The notes beneath the pieces were generated by a model. It was given only the letters and a program-made list of their open reading frames with translations. It searched no databases and was not told the origin of the DNA. Shown piece after piece: positions 42,386 through 51,536 of a DNA stretch of 64,000 bases. The stretch comes from Jannaschia sp. CCS1 (GTDB taxonomy: Bacteria; Pseudomonadota; Alphaproteobacteria; Rhodobacterales; Rhodobacteraceae). Each line of letters starts with the position of its first letter. Within the stretch, counting starts at the first letter, position 1. Position numbers and translations under genes: made by a program. The DNA is taken from assembly GCF_000013565.1 (NCBI RefSeq), contig NC_007802.1, positions 4,018,501-4,082,500 of the forward strand, in the 5' to 3' direction.

Positions 42386-43759
42386 GTGGCGGCCCATATC
42401 GATCAGGACCTGACGAAAGGTCCCATCCCGAAGCATTTCTGGGCGCTGGCCATCCCTGCCGCCGTGGGGATGCTGTTCAACACGCTCTATAACGTCGTGG
42501 ATGTCTACTTCGCGGGGCTCGTGTCCACCGCGGCGCAGGCGGGTCTGTCGTTGGGATTTCAGATCCTGTTCGTCAGCATGGCACTGGGTGTGGGCCTTGG
42601 GGCGGCCATGGGCGCGCTGGTGGGCAACGCGCTGGGGGAAGGCGATAAACGGCTGGCGCGGCGATACTGCGCCCAGGGCATCAGCTATGGCCTGTTGGGG
42701 GCGGTGATCCTTGCGGTCGCCGGTCAGGCCTACGGGCCGGGCCTGATCAGGTTCGTGTCGGCCGAGGCGGAATATCAGAACACGGCTATCACCTATTACC
42801 GCCTGCTGACGCTGGCGCTGCCGGGCTTCATCCTGGCCGCAGGATGCAACGGCATCTTGCAGGCCCACGGCGACGGCAAATCCATGCGGCGCGCGCTGAT
42901 GGTCGCTTTCTTCGTCAATATTGGCCTGAACCCGCTGCTGATGTTTGGCATTCCGGGCGTCTGGGGCGGCCTGGGCTTTCCGGGGCTCGCCGTGTCGACC
43001 ATCATCAGCCAGACCGGCGTGATGGCCTATCTGATCCGGCAGGTGATCCGCCTCGACACGATGGAGGCGACGGAGCCGCGCCATTTCGCCCCCGACTGGC
43101 CGCGCTACAAGGAGATCACCGAACAGGTCGTGCCGTCGGGCTTCGCCTTCCTGATCATGATCCTTGCGGGCGTCGTGGTGCAATTCGCGCTGAAAGATTT
43201 CGGAGAGCACGCGGTGGCGGGCTTCGGCATCGGCATCCGGCTGGAACAACTGGTGATCCTGCCGCTCATCGGCATGTCGAGCGCGCTTCTGCCCATCGCC
43301 GCGCAAAACCTCGGCGCGGGCAACCCCGACCGGGTGCGGGAGGCGATCTTCTATTGCTGGAAGGCGGGCGCAGTGATCGCGCTGATCGCGGGCCCGATCC
43401 TGTTTTTGGGCGCCCCTTATTTCGTGCGCCTGTTCACCAACGACGCGGACGTCATTCTTGTGGGCCGCGACTACCTGCGGGTGGGGGCGTTCATGCTCTA
43501 TGTCTACCTCATCCACTTCTCGATCACGTCGTTCCTGCAAGCGGCCAAACGCCCGATCTGGTCGCTCTGGATCAGCCTTTACCGGCAGGCCTTTGGCGTC
43601 GCGTTCTTCGTCTGGCTTTATGTCGGGGTCTTCGGGATGCCGGTGATCGGTGTCTGGTTCGGCACCTCCACCGCGGCGGCGACGGGTGCAGTCATGGCGC
43701 TGCTGGTGGCGCGCCACATCGCGCGGGAAAAGATCGGCGGATTGAGGGGAGAGGCGTGA
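42386..43759 (+). CDS. MATE family efflux transporter
   Basis: A 457-residue protein with twelve predicted membrane helices in two homologous halves. The first half contains IPAAVGMLFNTLYNVVDVYF and the second IPSG-type FAFLIMILAGVVVQFALKDF. MATE proteins export drugs, organic cations or metabolites by Na+ or H+ antiport. The start is the GTG at 42386, directly after the previous stop, and the stop overlaps the ADH start (TGATG). Confidence 0.9.
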   Translation: MAAHIDQDLTKGPIPKHFWALAIPAAVGMLFNTLYNVVDVYFAGLVSTAAQAGLSLGFQILFVSMALGVGLGAAMGALVGNALGEGDKRLARRYCAQGISYGLLGAVILAVAGQAYGPGLIRFVSAEAEYQNTAITYYRLLTLALPGFILAAGCNGILQAHGDGKSMRRALMVAFFVNIGLNPLLMFGIPGVWGGLGFPGLAVSTIISQTGVMAYLIRQVIRLDTMEATEPRHFAPDWPRYKEITEQVVPSGFAFLIMILAGVVVQFALKDFGEHAVAGFGIGIRLEQLVILPLIGMSSALLPIAAQNLGAGNPDRVREAIFYCWKAGAVIALIAGPILFLGAPYFVRLFTNDADVILVGRDYLRVGAFMLYVYLIHFSITSFLQAAKRPIWSLWISLYRQAFGVAFFVWLYVGVFGMPVIGVWFGTSTAAATGAVMALLVARHIAREKIGGLRGEA

Positions 43760-44793
43760 TGCGCGCAGCGGTTGTCCGGGACTTCAACGCGGATCTGGCG
43801 CTGGAGCGCGTGCCTGACCCCGCCTGCCCCGAGACTGGCGTGGTGCTGGAGGTTGCGGCCTGTGGCGTGTGCCGGTCCGATTACCACGGCTGGACGGGCG
43901 GGCACCCGAACGTCGTGAATGGCTCCATCCTCGGCCATGAATATTGCGGCACGGTGGTGGAGGCCGGGCCGCGTGCGCAACACAAGGTAGGTGATCGACT
44001 GATCGCGCCCTTTATCCTTGGCTGCGGAGCCTGCCCCGCTTGCCAAACGGGTGCGTCCAACACCTGCGCCCATCAGGTCGTGCCGGGCTTCGGCGCGCCA
44101 GGTGCCTATGCCGAATGCGTCGCCGTGCCGTTTGATCACAATCTTGTCCATCTGCCCGATAGCCTGTCACCCGCCCTTGCCGCCGGGCTTGGCTGCCGGG
44201 TCACAACCGCCTGGCAAGCGCTGACGGACCGGGCGGATGTGAAGGCCGGCGAATGGGTCGCCGTCCATGGCACGGGCGGCATCGGTCTGTCGGTGCTGCT
44301 GCTGGCGAAGATGCTTGGCGCGCGGGTTGTGGTGGTCGATATCGTTGACGAGAAGCTGGAGCACGCCGTGACCCACGGGGCTGACGCGACGGTCAACGCG
44401 TCACAGGTTGATGCGGCGGCGGCGATCCGGGACATCACCGGCGGTGGCGCACACGTCTCGATCGAGGCTCTGGGGATTGCGGCCACCACGAATGCGTCGG
44501 TGGAGTGTCTGGCCACGCTGGGTCGGCACGTCCATGTGGGGATGCCCGCAGGTGATGGCATGATGGAGATCAACATGCGCGCGATCTACGCCAAGCAGCT
44601 TGCTTTCTATGGCACGCGCGGGATGCCGTCTTGGAAATATCCAACGCTTCTGGGCATGATTGAACGCGGCGATGTGGATATTTCCCCCATGGTCGCCCGC
44701 GAAATCCCCCTGTCAGCCGCAAGCGCCGAGTTGCGCGCGATGGGTGGCCCGACACCGCCCGGCACGGCGGTGATCACGGATTTTCTGGGGTAG
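43759..44793 (+). CDS. zinc-dependent alcohol dehydrogenase
   Basis: A 344-residue medium-chain dehydrogenase. The catalytic zinc ligands are Cys38 and His60 with Glu61 (GHEYCG), the structural zinc is held by Cys89, Cys92, Cys95 and Cys103, and the cofactor fold is VHGTGGIGLSVLLLAK. GGGGAGAGG precedes the ATG, which overlaps the MATE stop. It oxidises an alcohol with NAD(P). Confidence 0.92.
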   Translation: MRAAVVRDFNADLALERVPDPACPETGVVLEVAACGVCRSDYHGWTGGHPNVVNGSILGHEYCGTVVEAGPRAQHKVGDRLIAPFILGCGACPACQTGASNTCAHQVVPGFGAPGAYAECVAVPFDHNLVHLPDSLSPALAAGLGCRVTTAWQALTDRADVKAGEWVAVHGTGGIGLSVLLLAKMLGARVVVVDIVDEKLEHAVTHGADATVNASQVDAAAAIRDITGGGAHVSIEALGIAATTNASVECLATLGRHVHVGMPAGDGMMEINMRAIYAKQLAFYGTRGMPSWKYPTLLGMIERGDVDISPMVAREIPLSAASAELRAMGGPTPPGTAVITDFLG

Positions 44794-44796
44794 TCC

Positions 44797-45594
44797 TCAC
44801 GTCAAATCGAACCCTATGGCGCGGATGTAGGCCCCGAAGTCTGCCCTCTCCGGCTGACTGTACTGGCGCACCTTATCTTCGGACCAGCCATAGGTCTCTG
44901 AGGTGCCGAAACTGTCGGTAAATCGCTGCGTGGCATATGTGCGGTCCTTGTCATAGGCCGCGACGGCATCTTTCAGGCCGTCCTCCCGATACCGATCTGA
45001 GTGAACCGTCACGGCAAGGGGCAGACGCTTGGTGAGAGGGGGCGGCGCAACCGGGTAGCCGATGGCAAGCCCCGCGAAGGGGAAGACATGATCAGGCAGG
45101 TGCAGCAGGTCCGCGACCGCGCGCGCATCGTTCCGGACGGCGCTGATCGGGCAACATCCAAGACCCATGGCTTCTGCCGCCGTGACAAACGCGCCCAGGG
45201 TGATGGCCGCGTCAGCGGTGGCGTTTATGACGGCGTCCAGATGATCGTTGGCAAAGGGCACGCCATGCCAGTCGTGCAGCAGCCGCTGCCGCCGGTTGTT
45301 GCCGCAGAACACTGCAAGTATCGGAGCCTCTGCGACCCAGGCCTGCCCGCCCACAAGACGCGACAGCTCGGCGCGCAGCTCGGGTGAATTCAACAAGATG
45401 ATGTCGCGCTGTTGCAGGTCACTCTTGGTGGGCGACGCCAAAGCGACGGCACAGAGCGTGCGCAGAAGGGCATCATCCACGGGCCGGTCCTCGAAAACCC
45501 GGCAAGAGCCCCGAGCGGCCATGGAGGTCAGCAAGTCACCCTCGACCACATCCGATCCATCGCTGTAGCGTTCAGAGAGAGGGTTTTGCGCCAT
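44797..45594 (-). CDS. nitroreductase family protein
   Basis: A 265-residue FMN enzyme. The FMN-binding N-terminal motif is MAARGSCRVFEDRPV, followed by ALASPTKSDLQQRDIILL and a dimer core with GLGCCPISAVRND. It probably reduces nitro groups, quinones or another electron-poor substrate with NAD(P)H. ATG 45594 is used; an upstream extension would add an unrelated hydrophobic stretch. It is divergent from the succinate dehydrogenase-like operon. Confidence 0.85.
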   Translation of the reverse strand: MAQNPLSERYSDGSDVVEGDLLTSMAARGSCRVFEDRPVDDALLRTLCAVALASPTKSDLQQRDIILLNSPELRAELSRLVGGQAWVAEAPILAVFCGNNRRQRLLHDWHGVPFANDHLDAVINATADAAITLGAFVTAAEAMGLGCCPISAVRNDARAVADLLHLPDHVFPFAGLAIGYPVAPPPLTKRLPLAVTVHSDRYREDGLKDAVAAYDKDRTYATQRFTDSFGTSETYGWSEDKVRQYSQPERADFGAYIRAIGFDLT

Positions 45595-45717
45595 GGAGGT
45601 CTCCACTATTTGGTTAGGAAAACTTACAAAAAGATAAAGAATATATCGCATTCATAAAGAAATTCTGTCCGATATACTCTGCCACGAAGCCAGCCCCAAT
45701 GGAAAGCAAGCGCCCCC

Positions 45718-46431
45718 ATGACGTCAGACGTCCTTAAAGTCACAATCGAGCGGGGGCAGGACGGCATGGACGTGTTCGAGGTGCCCGCCTATGACAGCCA
45801 GACCGTCCTCGATGTCGTGTCCTGGGTGCAGCAGAACGCTGATCCGACGCTGAGCTACAGGTTCGCCTGCCGCGTGGGGATGTGCGGATCCTGCGCGATG
45901 ATGGTCAACGGCGTGCCGCGCTGGACCTGCCGGACCCATATCAACAAGGTTCTGGACGGAAACGCCGTCACCATAGGGCCGCTGCGCAACCTACCGGTGA
46001 TCAAGGACCTCGCCGTCGATATGGACGCGTTCTTCGACAAATGGGTGGCGGCGGAAGGCGTCCATCACGGCTCCCTGACCCGCGACGATCCGATTGTGCC
46101 TGTCGATGAGGACAGCGCGGGGCGGGTGGAGGCGAATGCCGGGATCGAGTGCATCAACTGCTCCGTCTGCTATGCGGCTTGTGACACGGTGGCGGGCAAT
46201 ACCGATTACCTTGGACCAGCCGCCTTGCAGCGGGCCTGGACCTTGCTGAATGACGCGAAAGATGAGGGGAGGGTGGCGATTTTGGATGCGGTGAGCGGGT
46301 CTGGCGGGTGCCACAACTGCCACTCTATGGGCTCCTGCACAGCGTATTGCCCCAACGATCTGGACCCGATGTCCGCCATTGCGGGCCTGAAGCGGGAGAC
46401 CGCGAAAACCTGGTTCCGGAGGGGGCGCTGA
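45718..46431 (+). CDS. succinate dehydrogenase/fumarate reductase iron-sulfur subunit
   Basis: A 237-residue subunit that carries electrons between flavoprotein and membrane. The [2Fe-2S] ligands are Cys51, Cys56, Cys59 and Cys71, the [4Fe-4S] group starts at Cys144 (CINCSVC), and the third cluster uses Cys154, Cys200 and Cys206 with Cys210 in HSMGSCTAYCP. An extra cysteine (Cys197) precedes the last group. First gene of an operon B, C, D, A, followed by fumarase-like genes. It is probably a second, specialised complex beside the normal citric-acid-cycle enzyme. Confidence 0.88.
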   Translation: MTSDVLKVTIERGQDGMDVFEVPAYDSQTVLDVVSWVQQNADPTLSYRFACRVGMCGSCAMMVNGVPRWTCRTHINKVLDGNAVTIGPLRNLPVIKDLAVDMDAFFDKWVAAEGVHHGSLTRDDPIVPVDEDSAGRVEANAGIECINCSVCYAACDTVAGNTDYLGPAALQRAWTLLNDAKDEGRVAILDAVSGSGGCHNCHSMGSCTAYCPNDLDPMSAIAGLKRETAKTWFRRGR

Positions 46432-46432
46432 C

Positions 46433-46774
46433 ATGCTGAGCCTACGCCTGTACATGCTGCAACGGATCACCGCGCTTTTGATGGCGCCGCTGGTGATCGG
46501 CCATCTCGCGGTGATGATCTACGCGATCCAAGGCGGGTTGTCGGCGGAGGAAATCCTGGGCCGCACCCAAGGGTCATTTGCGTGGTTCGCCTTCTACGGC
46601 ACCTTCGTGGTCGCTGTGGCGATCCATGGAGCCATCGGGTTACGGACAATCCTCCACGAATGGGGCGGCTTGCGCGGCTTCGCGTTGGAGGTCGTCATGT
46701 GGATCATCGGGCTGGGGCTGTTTGCAATGGGGGCCCGCGCCGTCTGGGCCGTGACATTTGGGGGTGCGGCGTGA
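46433..46774 (+). CDS. succinate dehydrogenase/fumarate reductase membrane anchor 1
   Basis: A 113-residue membrane subunit with three hydrophobic helices. Histidines in VIGHLAVM and AIHGAIGLRTILHEW are candidate haem ligands. It starts 1 bp after the iron-sulfur subunit and overlaps the next anchor by 4 nt. Confidence 0.82.
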   Translation: MLSLRLYMLQRITALLMAPLVIGHLAVMIYAIQGGLSAEEILGRTQGSFAWFAFYGTFVVAVAIHGAIGLRTILHEWGGLRGFALEVVMWIIGLGLFAMGARAVWAVTFGGAA

Positions 46775-47115
46775 AGGCCTACGCAAATCGCGCCCATCCC
46801 CTGTGGCTGGCCTACATCCTGCACCGGCTCTCGGGGCTGTTTCTGGCGCTGTTCCTGCCCCTGCATTTCTGGATCCTCGCCATGGCGATGACCGACCCCA
46901 CCCGCTTCGACGGCTTCATCGCCTTCACGGAAATCGGCGTGGTGAAGCTGGCCGAATTCGGCCTCGTCTTCCTGCTGGCGGTTCACATGTTCGGCGGCCT
47001 GCGCCTGATGGCGATGGAATGGCTACCGTGGAGCGGACCGCAAAAGACGCTCGCCGCAGGCGCCACCGCCGCGTCCTTCTTCATCGCAACCCTTTTCTTC
47101 ATGCAGGCCATCTGA
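46771..47115 (+). CDS. succinate dehydrogenase/fumarate reductase membrane anchor 2
   Basis: A 114-residue membrane protein of the SdhC type with three helices. The quinone and haem region is YILHRLSGLFLALFLPLHFW, matching the HR-x-SG motif; a further His lies in LAVHMFGGLRLM. The GTG at 46771 overlaps the previous stop; the start of the flavoprotein gene overlaps this stop (TGATG). Two histidine-bearing anchors could hold two haems. Confidence 0.82.
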   Translation: MKAYANRAHPLWLAYILHRLSGLFLALFLPLHFWILAMAMTDPTRFDGFIAFTEIGVVKLAEFGLVFLLAVHMFGGLRLMAMEWLPWSGPQKTLAAGATAASFFIATLFFMQAI

Positions 47116-48872
47116 TGCGTATCCAAGATATTGAACGTCATGATACCGATATCCTGATCCTTGGCACCGGCGGCGCGGGTCTGTTTGCGGCGTTGCACGG
47201 CCAACAAACAGCGCCAGAGGGGACGAAAATCACTATCGCCGTGAAGGGCCTGATCGGCAAATGCGGCTGCACGCGGATGGTTCAGGGCGGCTACAACGTG
47301 GCCCTTGGCGGTGGTGACACGGTTGAGCGGCACTTCATGGACACGATCAATGGCGGCAAATGGCTGCCCAATCAGGACATGGCGTGGCGGCTGTGCGAAC
47401 AGGCCGTGGTGCGCATCCGCGAGTTGGAGAATGAGATCGGGTGTTTCTTTGATCGCAACGCCGACGGGTCGTTGCACCAGAAGGCGTTTGCCGGTCAGAC
47501 GGCGGACCGCACGGTCCACAAGGGCGACCTGACGGGGATCGAGATTATCAATCGCCTGATGGAGAAGGTTCTGGCCAGCGGCGTGGAGAAGCTGCAGGAG
47601 CACCGCGCGGTGGGGCTGATCCCGACCAAAGACGGCAGTGCGTTGGCGGGTGTTTTGATGATCGACATGCGGACAGGGGGCTTCAGGCTGGTTCGCGCCA
47701 AAACCGTGATGATGGGCACGGGCGGCGGGCCCACGATGTACAAGTACCACACGCCGTCCGGTGACAAGACAATGGACGGGCTGGCGATGGCTCTGCGCGC
47801 AGGACTGCCGTTGCGCGATATGGAGATGGTGCAGTTTCACCCCACGGGGCTTCTGGCGGGCGATCATACGCGGATGACCGGCACGGTGCTGGAAGAAGGC
47901 CTGCGCGGGGCGGGCGGCCAATTGATCAGCCACGCGGGCAATCGGTTCATGTTCGACTACGACGGCAAAGGCGAGCGTGCGACCCGCGATGTGGTGTCGC
48001 GCGGGATTTATGCGGAGATGCGCAAGAACAACAACCCGGAGCAGGAGGGCGTGTTCATCTCGATGAGCCACCTTGGGCCGGAGTGGGTAGCGCAGAAATT
48101 CAAGGGCATGGTCAAGCGTTGTGCGGACAGCGGGTTCGATCTGGCCGCTGGCAAGGTAGAGGTGGTGCCGACGGCGCATTACTTCATGGGTGGCGTGGTC
48201 GTGGATGTGGATACGCGCGCCACAATGGAAGGTCTGTATGTGGCGGGCGAAGACGCGGGCGGGGCGCACGGATCGAACCGCCTGGGCGGGAATGGCGTGG
48301 CGAATTCAACGGTCTACGGCGGGATCGCTGGCGACACGATGGGCCGCGACGTGGGCGGTATGTCGTTGCGCGAGCCTGATGAGGATGTGCTGGCCGCAGA
48401 GTTTGAGCGCGCCATCTATCCGCTGTCGAAAAAGCCTGATCTGGTGCTGCCCCTGCGCAAACAATTGCAGGAATGCATGTGGGAAGAGGTGGGCGTGATG
48501 CGGACGGAGGCGGGGATGCAGCGCGGGCTGGCGGGGATCGCAGAGGTCTCCGACGCGCTGATGGATGTGGGCGTGAATGGCAGCAACCTGGCGTTCAACC
48601 TGACCTGGCATGATTGGCTGAACATGGCGAGCCTGTGCGATATCTCGGAGGTGATCACCAGGGCGGGGATCGCGCGCGAAAACTCTCGCGGCGCGCATTT
48701 CCGGGAGGATTTTCCAGAGCCCGGCGCGATGGAGGACAGCGAGTTTACCGTGGCGCGGATGGAGGGTGGCAAGGTCGCCGTCACCCGCGAACCGGTCCAG
48801 TTTACCATCGTGCGGCCCGGCGAAACGGTGCTGCCCGACGACGCGCCCGAGACATTGGTGGCGGCACAATGA
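47115..48872 (+). CDS. succinate dehydrogenase/fumarate reductase-like flavoprotein subunit
   Basis: A 585-residue FAD protein. The dinucleotide fold is ILILGTGGAGLFAALHG; the substrate region includes MVQFHPTGLLAGDH and VLEEGLRGAGGQL with the conserved Arg; the C-terminal YVAGEDAGGAHGSNRLGGNG is typical. The residue that carries covalent FAD in SdhA/FrdA (His in SHT.AA.GG) is Cys52 here (GCTRMVQGG). This may mean non-covalent flavin and a preference for reduction, or a relative acting on a substituted succinate. Last gene of the B-C-D-A operon. Confidence 0.87.
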   Translation: MRIQDIERHDTDILILGTGGAGLFAALHGQQTAPEGTKITIAVKGLIGKCGCTRMVQGGYNVALGGGDTVERHFMDTINGGKWLPNQDMAWRLCEQAVVRIRELENEIGCFFDRNADGSLHQKAFAGQTADRTVHKGDLTGIEIINRLMEKVLASGVEKLQEHRAVGLIPTKDGSALAGVLMIDMRTGGFRLVRAKTVMMGTGGGPTMYKYHTPSGDKTMDGLAMALRAGLPLRDMEMVQFHPTGLLAGDHTRMTGTVLEEGLRGAGGQLISHAGNRFMFDYDGKGERATRDVVSRGIYAEMRKNNNPEQEGVFISMSHLGPEWVAQKFKGMVKRCADSGFDLAAGKVEVVPTAHYFMGGVVVDVDTRATMEGLYVAGEDAGGAHGSNRLGGNGVANSTVYGGIAGDTMGRDVGGMSLREPDEDVLAAEFERAIYPLSKKPDLVLPLRKQLQECMWEEVGVMRTEAGMQRGLAGIAEVSDALMDVGVNGSNLAFNLTWHDWLNMASLCDISEVITRAGIARENSRGAHFREDFPEPGAMEDSEFTVARMEGGKVAVTREPVQFTIVRPGETVLPDDAPETLVAAQ

Positions 48873-48904
48873 GGGGTGGATTGCGCCGACTTCGTCGTCG
48901 CCCA

Positions 48905-48922
48905 GCGGGGGCCGGCCCCCGC
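48905..48922. repeat. GC-rich 18-bp palindrome after the flavoprotein gene
   Basis: GCGGGGGCCGGCCCCCGC is a perfect palindrome 32 bp after the stop codon, followed by CCCCCGGGATATTTCTGGAA, a string I associate with downstream regions in this bacterial family. A stem without a U tract; it may stabilise or separate the SDH-like and fumarase-like messages. Confidence 0.5.
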
Positions 48923-49038
48923 ACCCCCGGGATATTTCTGGAACGGGGAAAAGGGCGGAGCGCCTCCGCTGCGGGTTGGAAAGAACCGCGAAGGATAGAC
49001 GACCGTGAGCGCGCAAAACGCGGCTAAGGAGGGCAACG

Positions 49039-49995
49039 ATGATACCGATATCTCTCATTCAGGAGACAGCCGAGGGTCTGATGGACAAGGCGGCGATCGA
49101 GATACCGCAGGACTATCTGGACGGGTTGCAGGAGGCGGCGCGGACGGAGGATGGGGACCTGTCGTCCTTTGTGCTTAAGGCGATGCTGGATAACTACGAG
49201 GCCGCCAAGGAGGATCGCCGCGCGATGTGTGGCGACACGGGCGTGCCACGCTGGTTCGTGAAGATGGGAAATGATGCGAGCGTCGAGGGGGGCATGGTGG
49301 CGCTGGAGGCCGCGTTGCGCCGCGCGACGGCCAACGCGACCAACGGCGTGCCTTTGCGGCCCAACCGGGTGCATCCGCTATGGCGGACGGATCACAACAA
49401 CAATGTCGGTATCGGTGCGCCCGAGATCGAGTATGGGTTCGAGCCGGAAGGGGAATGGATTGACCTGATCACGGTCCATAAAGGCGGGCTGTTCGGCACC
49501 GACTACCGCATGCTGTTCCCAAGCGACGGCCTTCAGGGGATCAAGCGCTTCTACCTTGATAGCCTGATGGCGTTTGGCAAGCGCGGCCTCGCGTGTCAGC
49601 CCGCGATCATCGGGATCGGGCTGGGAGGATCCAAGGATATCTGCATGACGTTGGGCAAGCGGGCGTCGACGTTGCGGGTTGTTGGCTCGCGCAATTCTGA
49701 CCCGCGCATCGCCGAGATGGAGGACGAGTTCAAGGCGTTGGGCAACTCCATCGGCATGGGCGCGATGGGCTTTGTGGGCAAGAACATGGTGATCGATTGC
49801 AACATCGAGGTCGGCTATTGCCACACCGGCGGCCTGCCGATGTCAGTGCACGCGTTCTGCCTGTCGTCGCGCCGGGCCGTGGCGCGTATCCACGCCGATG
49901 GACGGGTGGAGCATCGCACGGACCCCGATTGGTTCACCGACTATCAGCGTCGCGAAACGATTGACTGGCCTCTGGCGCAGGAGGCCGCGGAATGA
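49039..49995 (+). CDS. class I fumarase/tartrate dehydratase alpha subunit
   Basis: A 318-residue iron-sulfur hydro-lyase subunit. Candidate [4Fe-4S] ligands are Cys64 in MCGDTG, Cys186 in ACQPAIIGIG and Cys261 in CHTGGLP; HKGGLFGTDYRMLFPS and GGSKD are further family blocks. It adds or removes water on fumarate, tartrate, mesaconate or a related acid together with the beta subunit 98 bp downstream. Its place right behind a succinate dehydrogenase-like operon suggests sequential oxidation and hydration. Confidence 0.87.
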   Translation: MIPISLIQETAEGLMDKAAIEIPQDYLDGLQEAARTEDGDLSSFVLKAMLDNYEAAKEDRRAMCGDTGVPRWFVKMGNDASVEGGMVALEAALRRATANATNGVPLRPNRVHPLWRTDHNNNVGIGAPEIEYGFEPEGEWIDLITVHKGGLFGTDYRMLFPSDGLQGIKRFYLDSLMAFGKRGLACQPAIIGIGLGGSKDICMTLGKRASTLRVVGSRNSDPRIAEMEDEFKALGNSIGMGAMGFVGKNMVIDCNIEVGYCHTGGLPMSVHAFCLSSRRAVARIHADGRVEHRTDPDWFTDYQRRETIDWPLAQEAAE

Positions 49996-50092
49996 CGAGA
50001 ATCTTTCGCCAAGAACGTCCTTGGGTGGGCAAGGATGCCTTCGCAAAACAAGGGTCACCAGCTCACGCCGCATCCACTCCAGGAGCTGCCCC

Positions 50093-50773
50093 ATGAGCCC
50101 CACACCGAACAAACCCCGCGAAATTACCCTGTCCACCACACCGTCGGCTGAAGCCATCGCGGACCTGCGCCTGGGCGATGTCGTCTACCTCTCCGGCCTG
50201 ATGTATACGGCGCGCGAGGGCGTCTACATGCGCGCCCTGGAGGACCGCGCAAACATTCCGATGGAACTGCCCGCGCAATCGGCTGCGAACTTCCATTGCT
50301 CGCCCGCGGCCCGGATCAACGCCGATGGCTCGTTCGACATGGGGGCCGTGACGGCCACAGCGAGCTTCCGATTTGCCAAGTGGTTGCCCGAATGGATGGC
50401 CAAGACCGGCGCGAAGCTGATTGTGGGCAAGGGTGGCATGACCTCAAAGGACTACAAGGAATATTTCGTGCCCAACGGCGCAGTCTATCTGTCGACCGTG
50501 GGCTACGGCACCGGCGCGCTTCTGGGGCGCGGGGTGGAGAATGTGGAGGCTGTGCATTGGAATGAAGAGCTTGGGATCGCGCAGGCGATGTGGGTTCTGA
50601 AATGCAACAGAATGGGGCCGTTCATCGTGGCGTCCGATATGAATGGCGATTGCCTGTTCGAACGGGAGAACGCCAAGATCGCGGAGAACGTCGCGCGCGT
50701 TTACGAGGGCACGAAGCCCGCGACGCTGAAACGGTACGGCGAGAGTGATGACCGCACGGATGAAGTTATCTAG
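50093..50773 (+). CDS. class I fumarase/tartrate dehydratase beta subunit
   Basis: A 226-residue protein matching the C-terminal half of class I fumarases. The conserved KTGAKLIVGKGGMTSKD block and GDVVYLSGLMYTARE N-terminal region are visible. CAGGAG lies 9 nt before the ATG. Works with the alpha subunit. It converges on the TauE/SafE gene with a 10-bp gap. Confidence 0.87.
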   Translation: MSPTPNKPREITLSTTPSAEAIADLRLGDVVYLSGLMYTAREGVYMRALEDRANIPMELPAQSAANFHCSPAARINADGSFDMGAVTATASFRFAKWLPEWMAKTGAKLIVGKGGMTSKDYKEYFVPNGAVYLSTVGYGTGALLGRGVENVEAVHWNEELGIAQAMWVLKCNRMGPFIVASDMNGDCLFERENAKIAENVARVYEGTKPATLKRYGESDDRTDEVI

Positions 50774-50783
50774 CCCGCGCGCT

Positions 50784-51536
50784 CTATCCGACCTTCGTCA
50801 GCTCACTGATCAGGATACCGATCCCCATCACGAAGTTCAGCCCGATCAGCAAGCGCCGGAAGCCGGTATTGGTCAGCCGTTTGAACACGGCGATGCCGAC
50901 TTGCGCCGCGACCAATCCCGTGGGCACCGTGATCAGGATCGCCCGGACCGCATCCGCGTCATAGGCCCCCTGGGAGAACAGCAGGCCAATGGTCGTCATC
51001 AGCATCACCATGTTGAACGGCTGCAAAACGGCGCGGGTCTCGAACTTGGTCCAAGGGCGCAGGGACATCCAAATCGACGGCAGGGCCCCGGACATACCCG
51101 TCGCCCCGCCCAGAACGCCACCAAGGCCGCCGACGCAGCTGTCCACCACCGGGGTCGGCCGCTCGAACGCGGGCAGAACGGCGCGGAAGCTGAAGTAGGC
51201 CCCGTAGATGATCAGGAATGCGGCGACCCCGTAGCGGAGGATCGTCGCATCGAGCCCCGCCAGAAGCCAGACCCCGACCGGCACGCCCACCAGCCCCGGA
51301 AGGACAAAGCGCAACAGGCGTTTGGGATTGTCGAATATCGCGGTTCGCACGACCCAAAGGCCCTGAAACCCTGCCACCACAGACATCAGTGACACAATGG
51401 CGACCGCCGTCACCGGGTCCAGCACCACAAGGTAGAACCCCAGCGCAAAGAGCGCCGTTCCGGTGCCGGAGAGGCCGTTGATAAAGCCCCCTGCCAGCGC
51501 ACCCAGAAGCAGGAAGGTGATCAGTTCCGCCGTCAT
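50784..51536 (-). CDS. TauE/SafE family anion exporter
   Basis: A 250-residue membrane protein with about eight helices. The family repeat ALAGGFINGLSGTGTALF and its partner VGGLGGVLGGATGMSG-like segment are present. Family members export sulfite, sulfoacetate or other small anions. Its start overlaps the end of the LysR gene by 4 nt, so it is probably that regulator's target. The adjacent dehalogenase makes halide or organic-acid export a possible role. Confidence 0.85.
   Translation of the reverse strand: MTAELITFLLLGALAGGFINGLSGTGTALFALGFYLVVLDPVTAVAIVSLMSVVAGFQGLWVVRTAIFDNPKRLLRFVLPGLVGVPVGVWLLAGLDATILRYGVAAFLIIYGAYFSFRAVLPAFERPTPVVDSCVGGLGGVLGGATGMSGALPSIWMSLRPWTKFETRAVLQPFNMVMLMTTIGLLFSQGAYDADAVRAILITVPTGLVAAQVGIAVFKRLTNTGFRRLLIGLNFVMGIGILISELTKVG

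Noticed and set aside
41834..43717. 627-codon minus-strand frame
   Set aside because: Antisense to the AhpD-like and MATE genes; low-complexity Arg/His/Asp/Gln composition and no domain.
46983..48269. 428-codon minus-strand frame
   Set aside because: Antisense to the succinate dehydrogenase-like flavoprotein gene; composition typical of a shadow frame.
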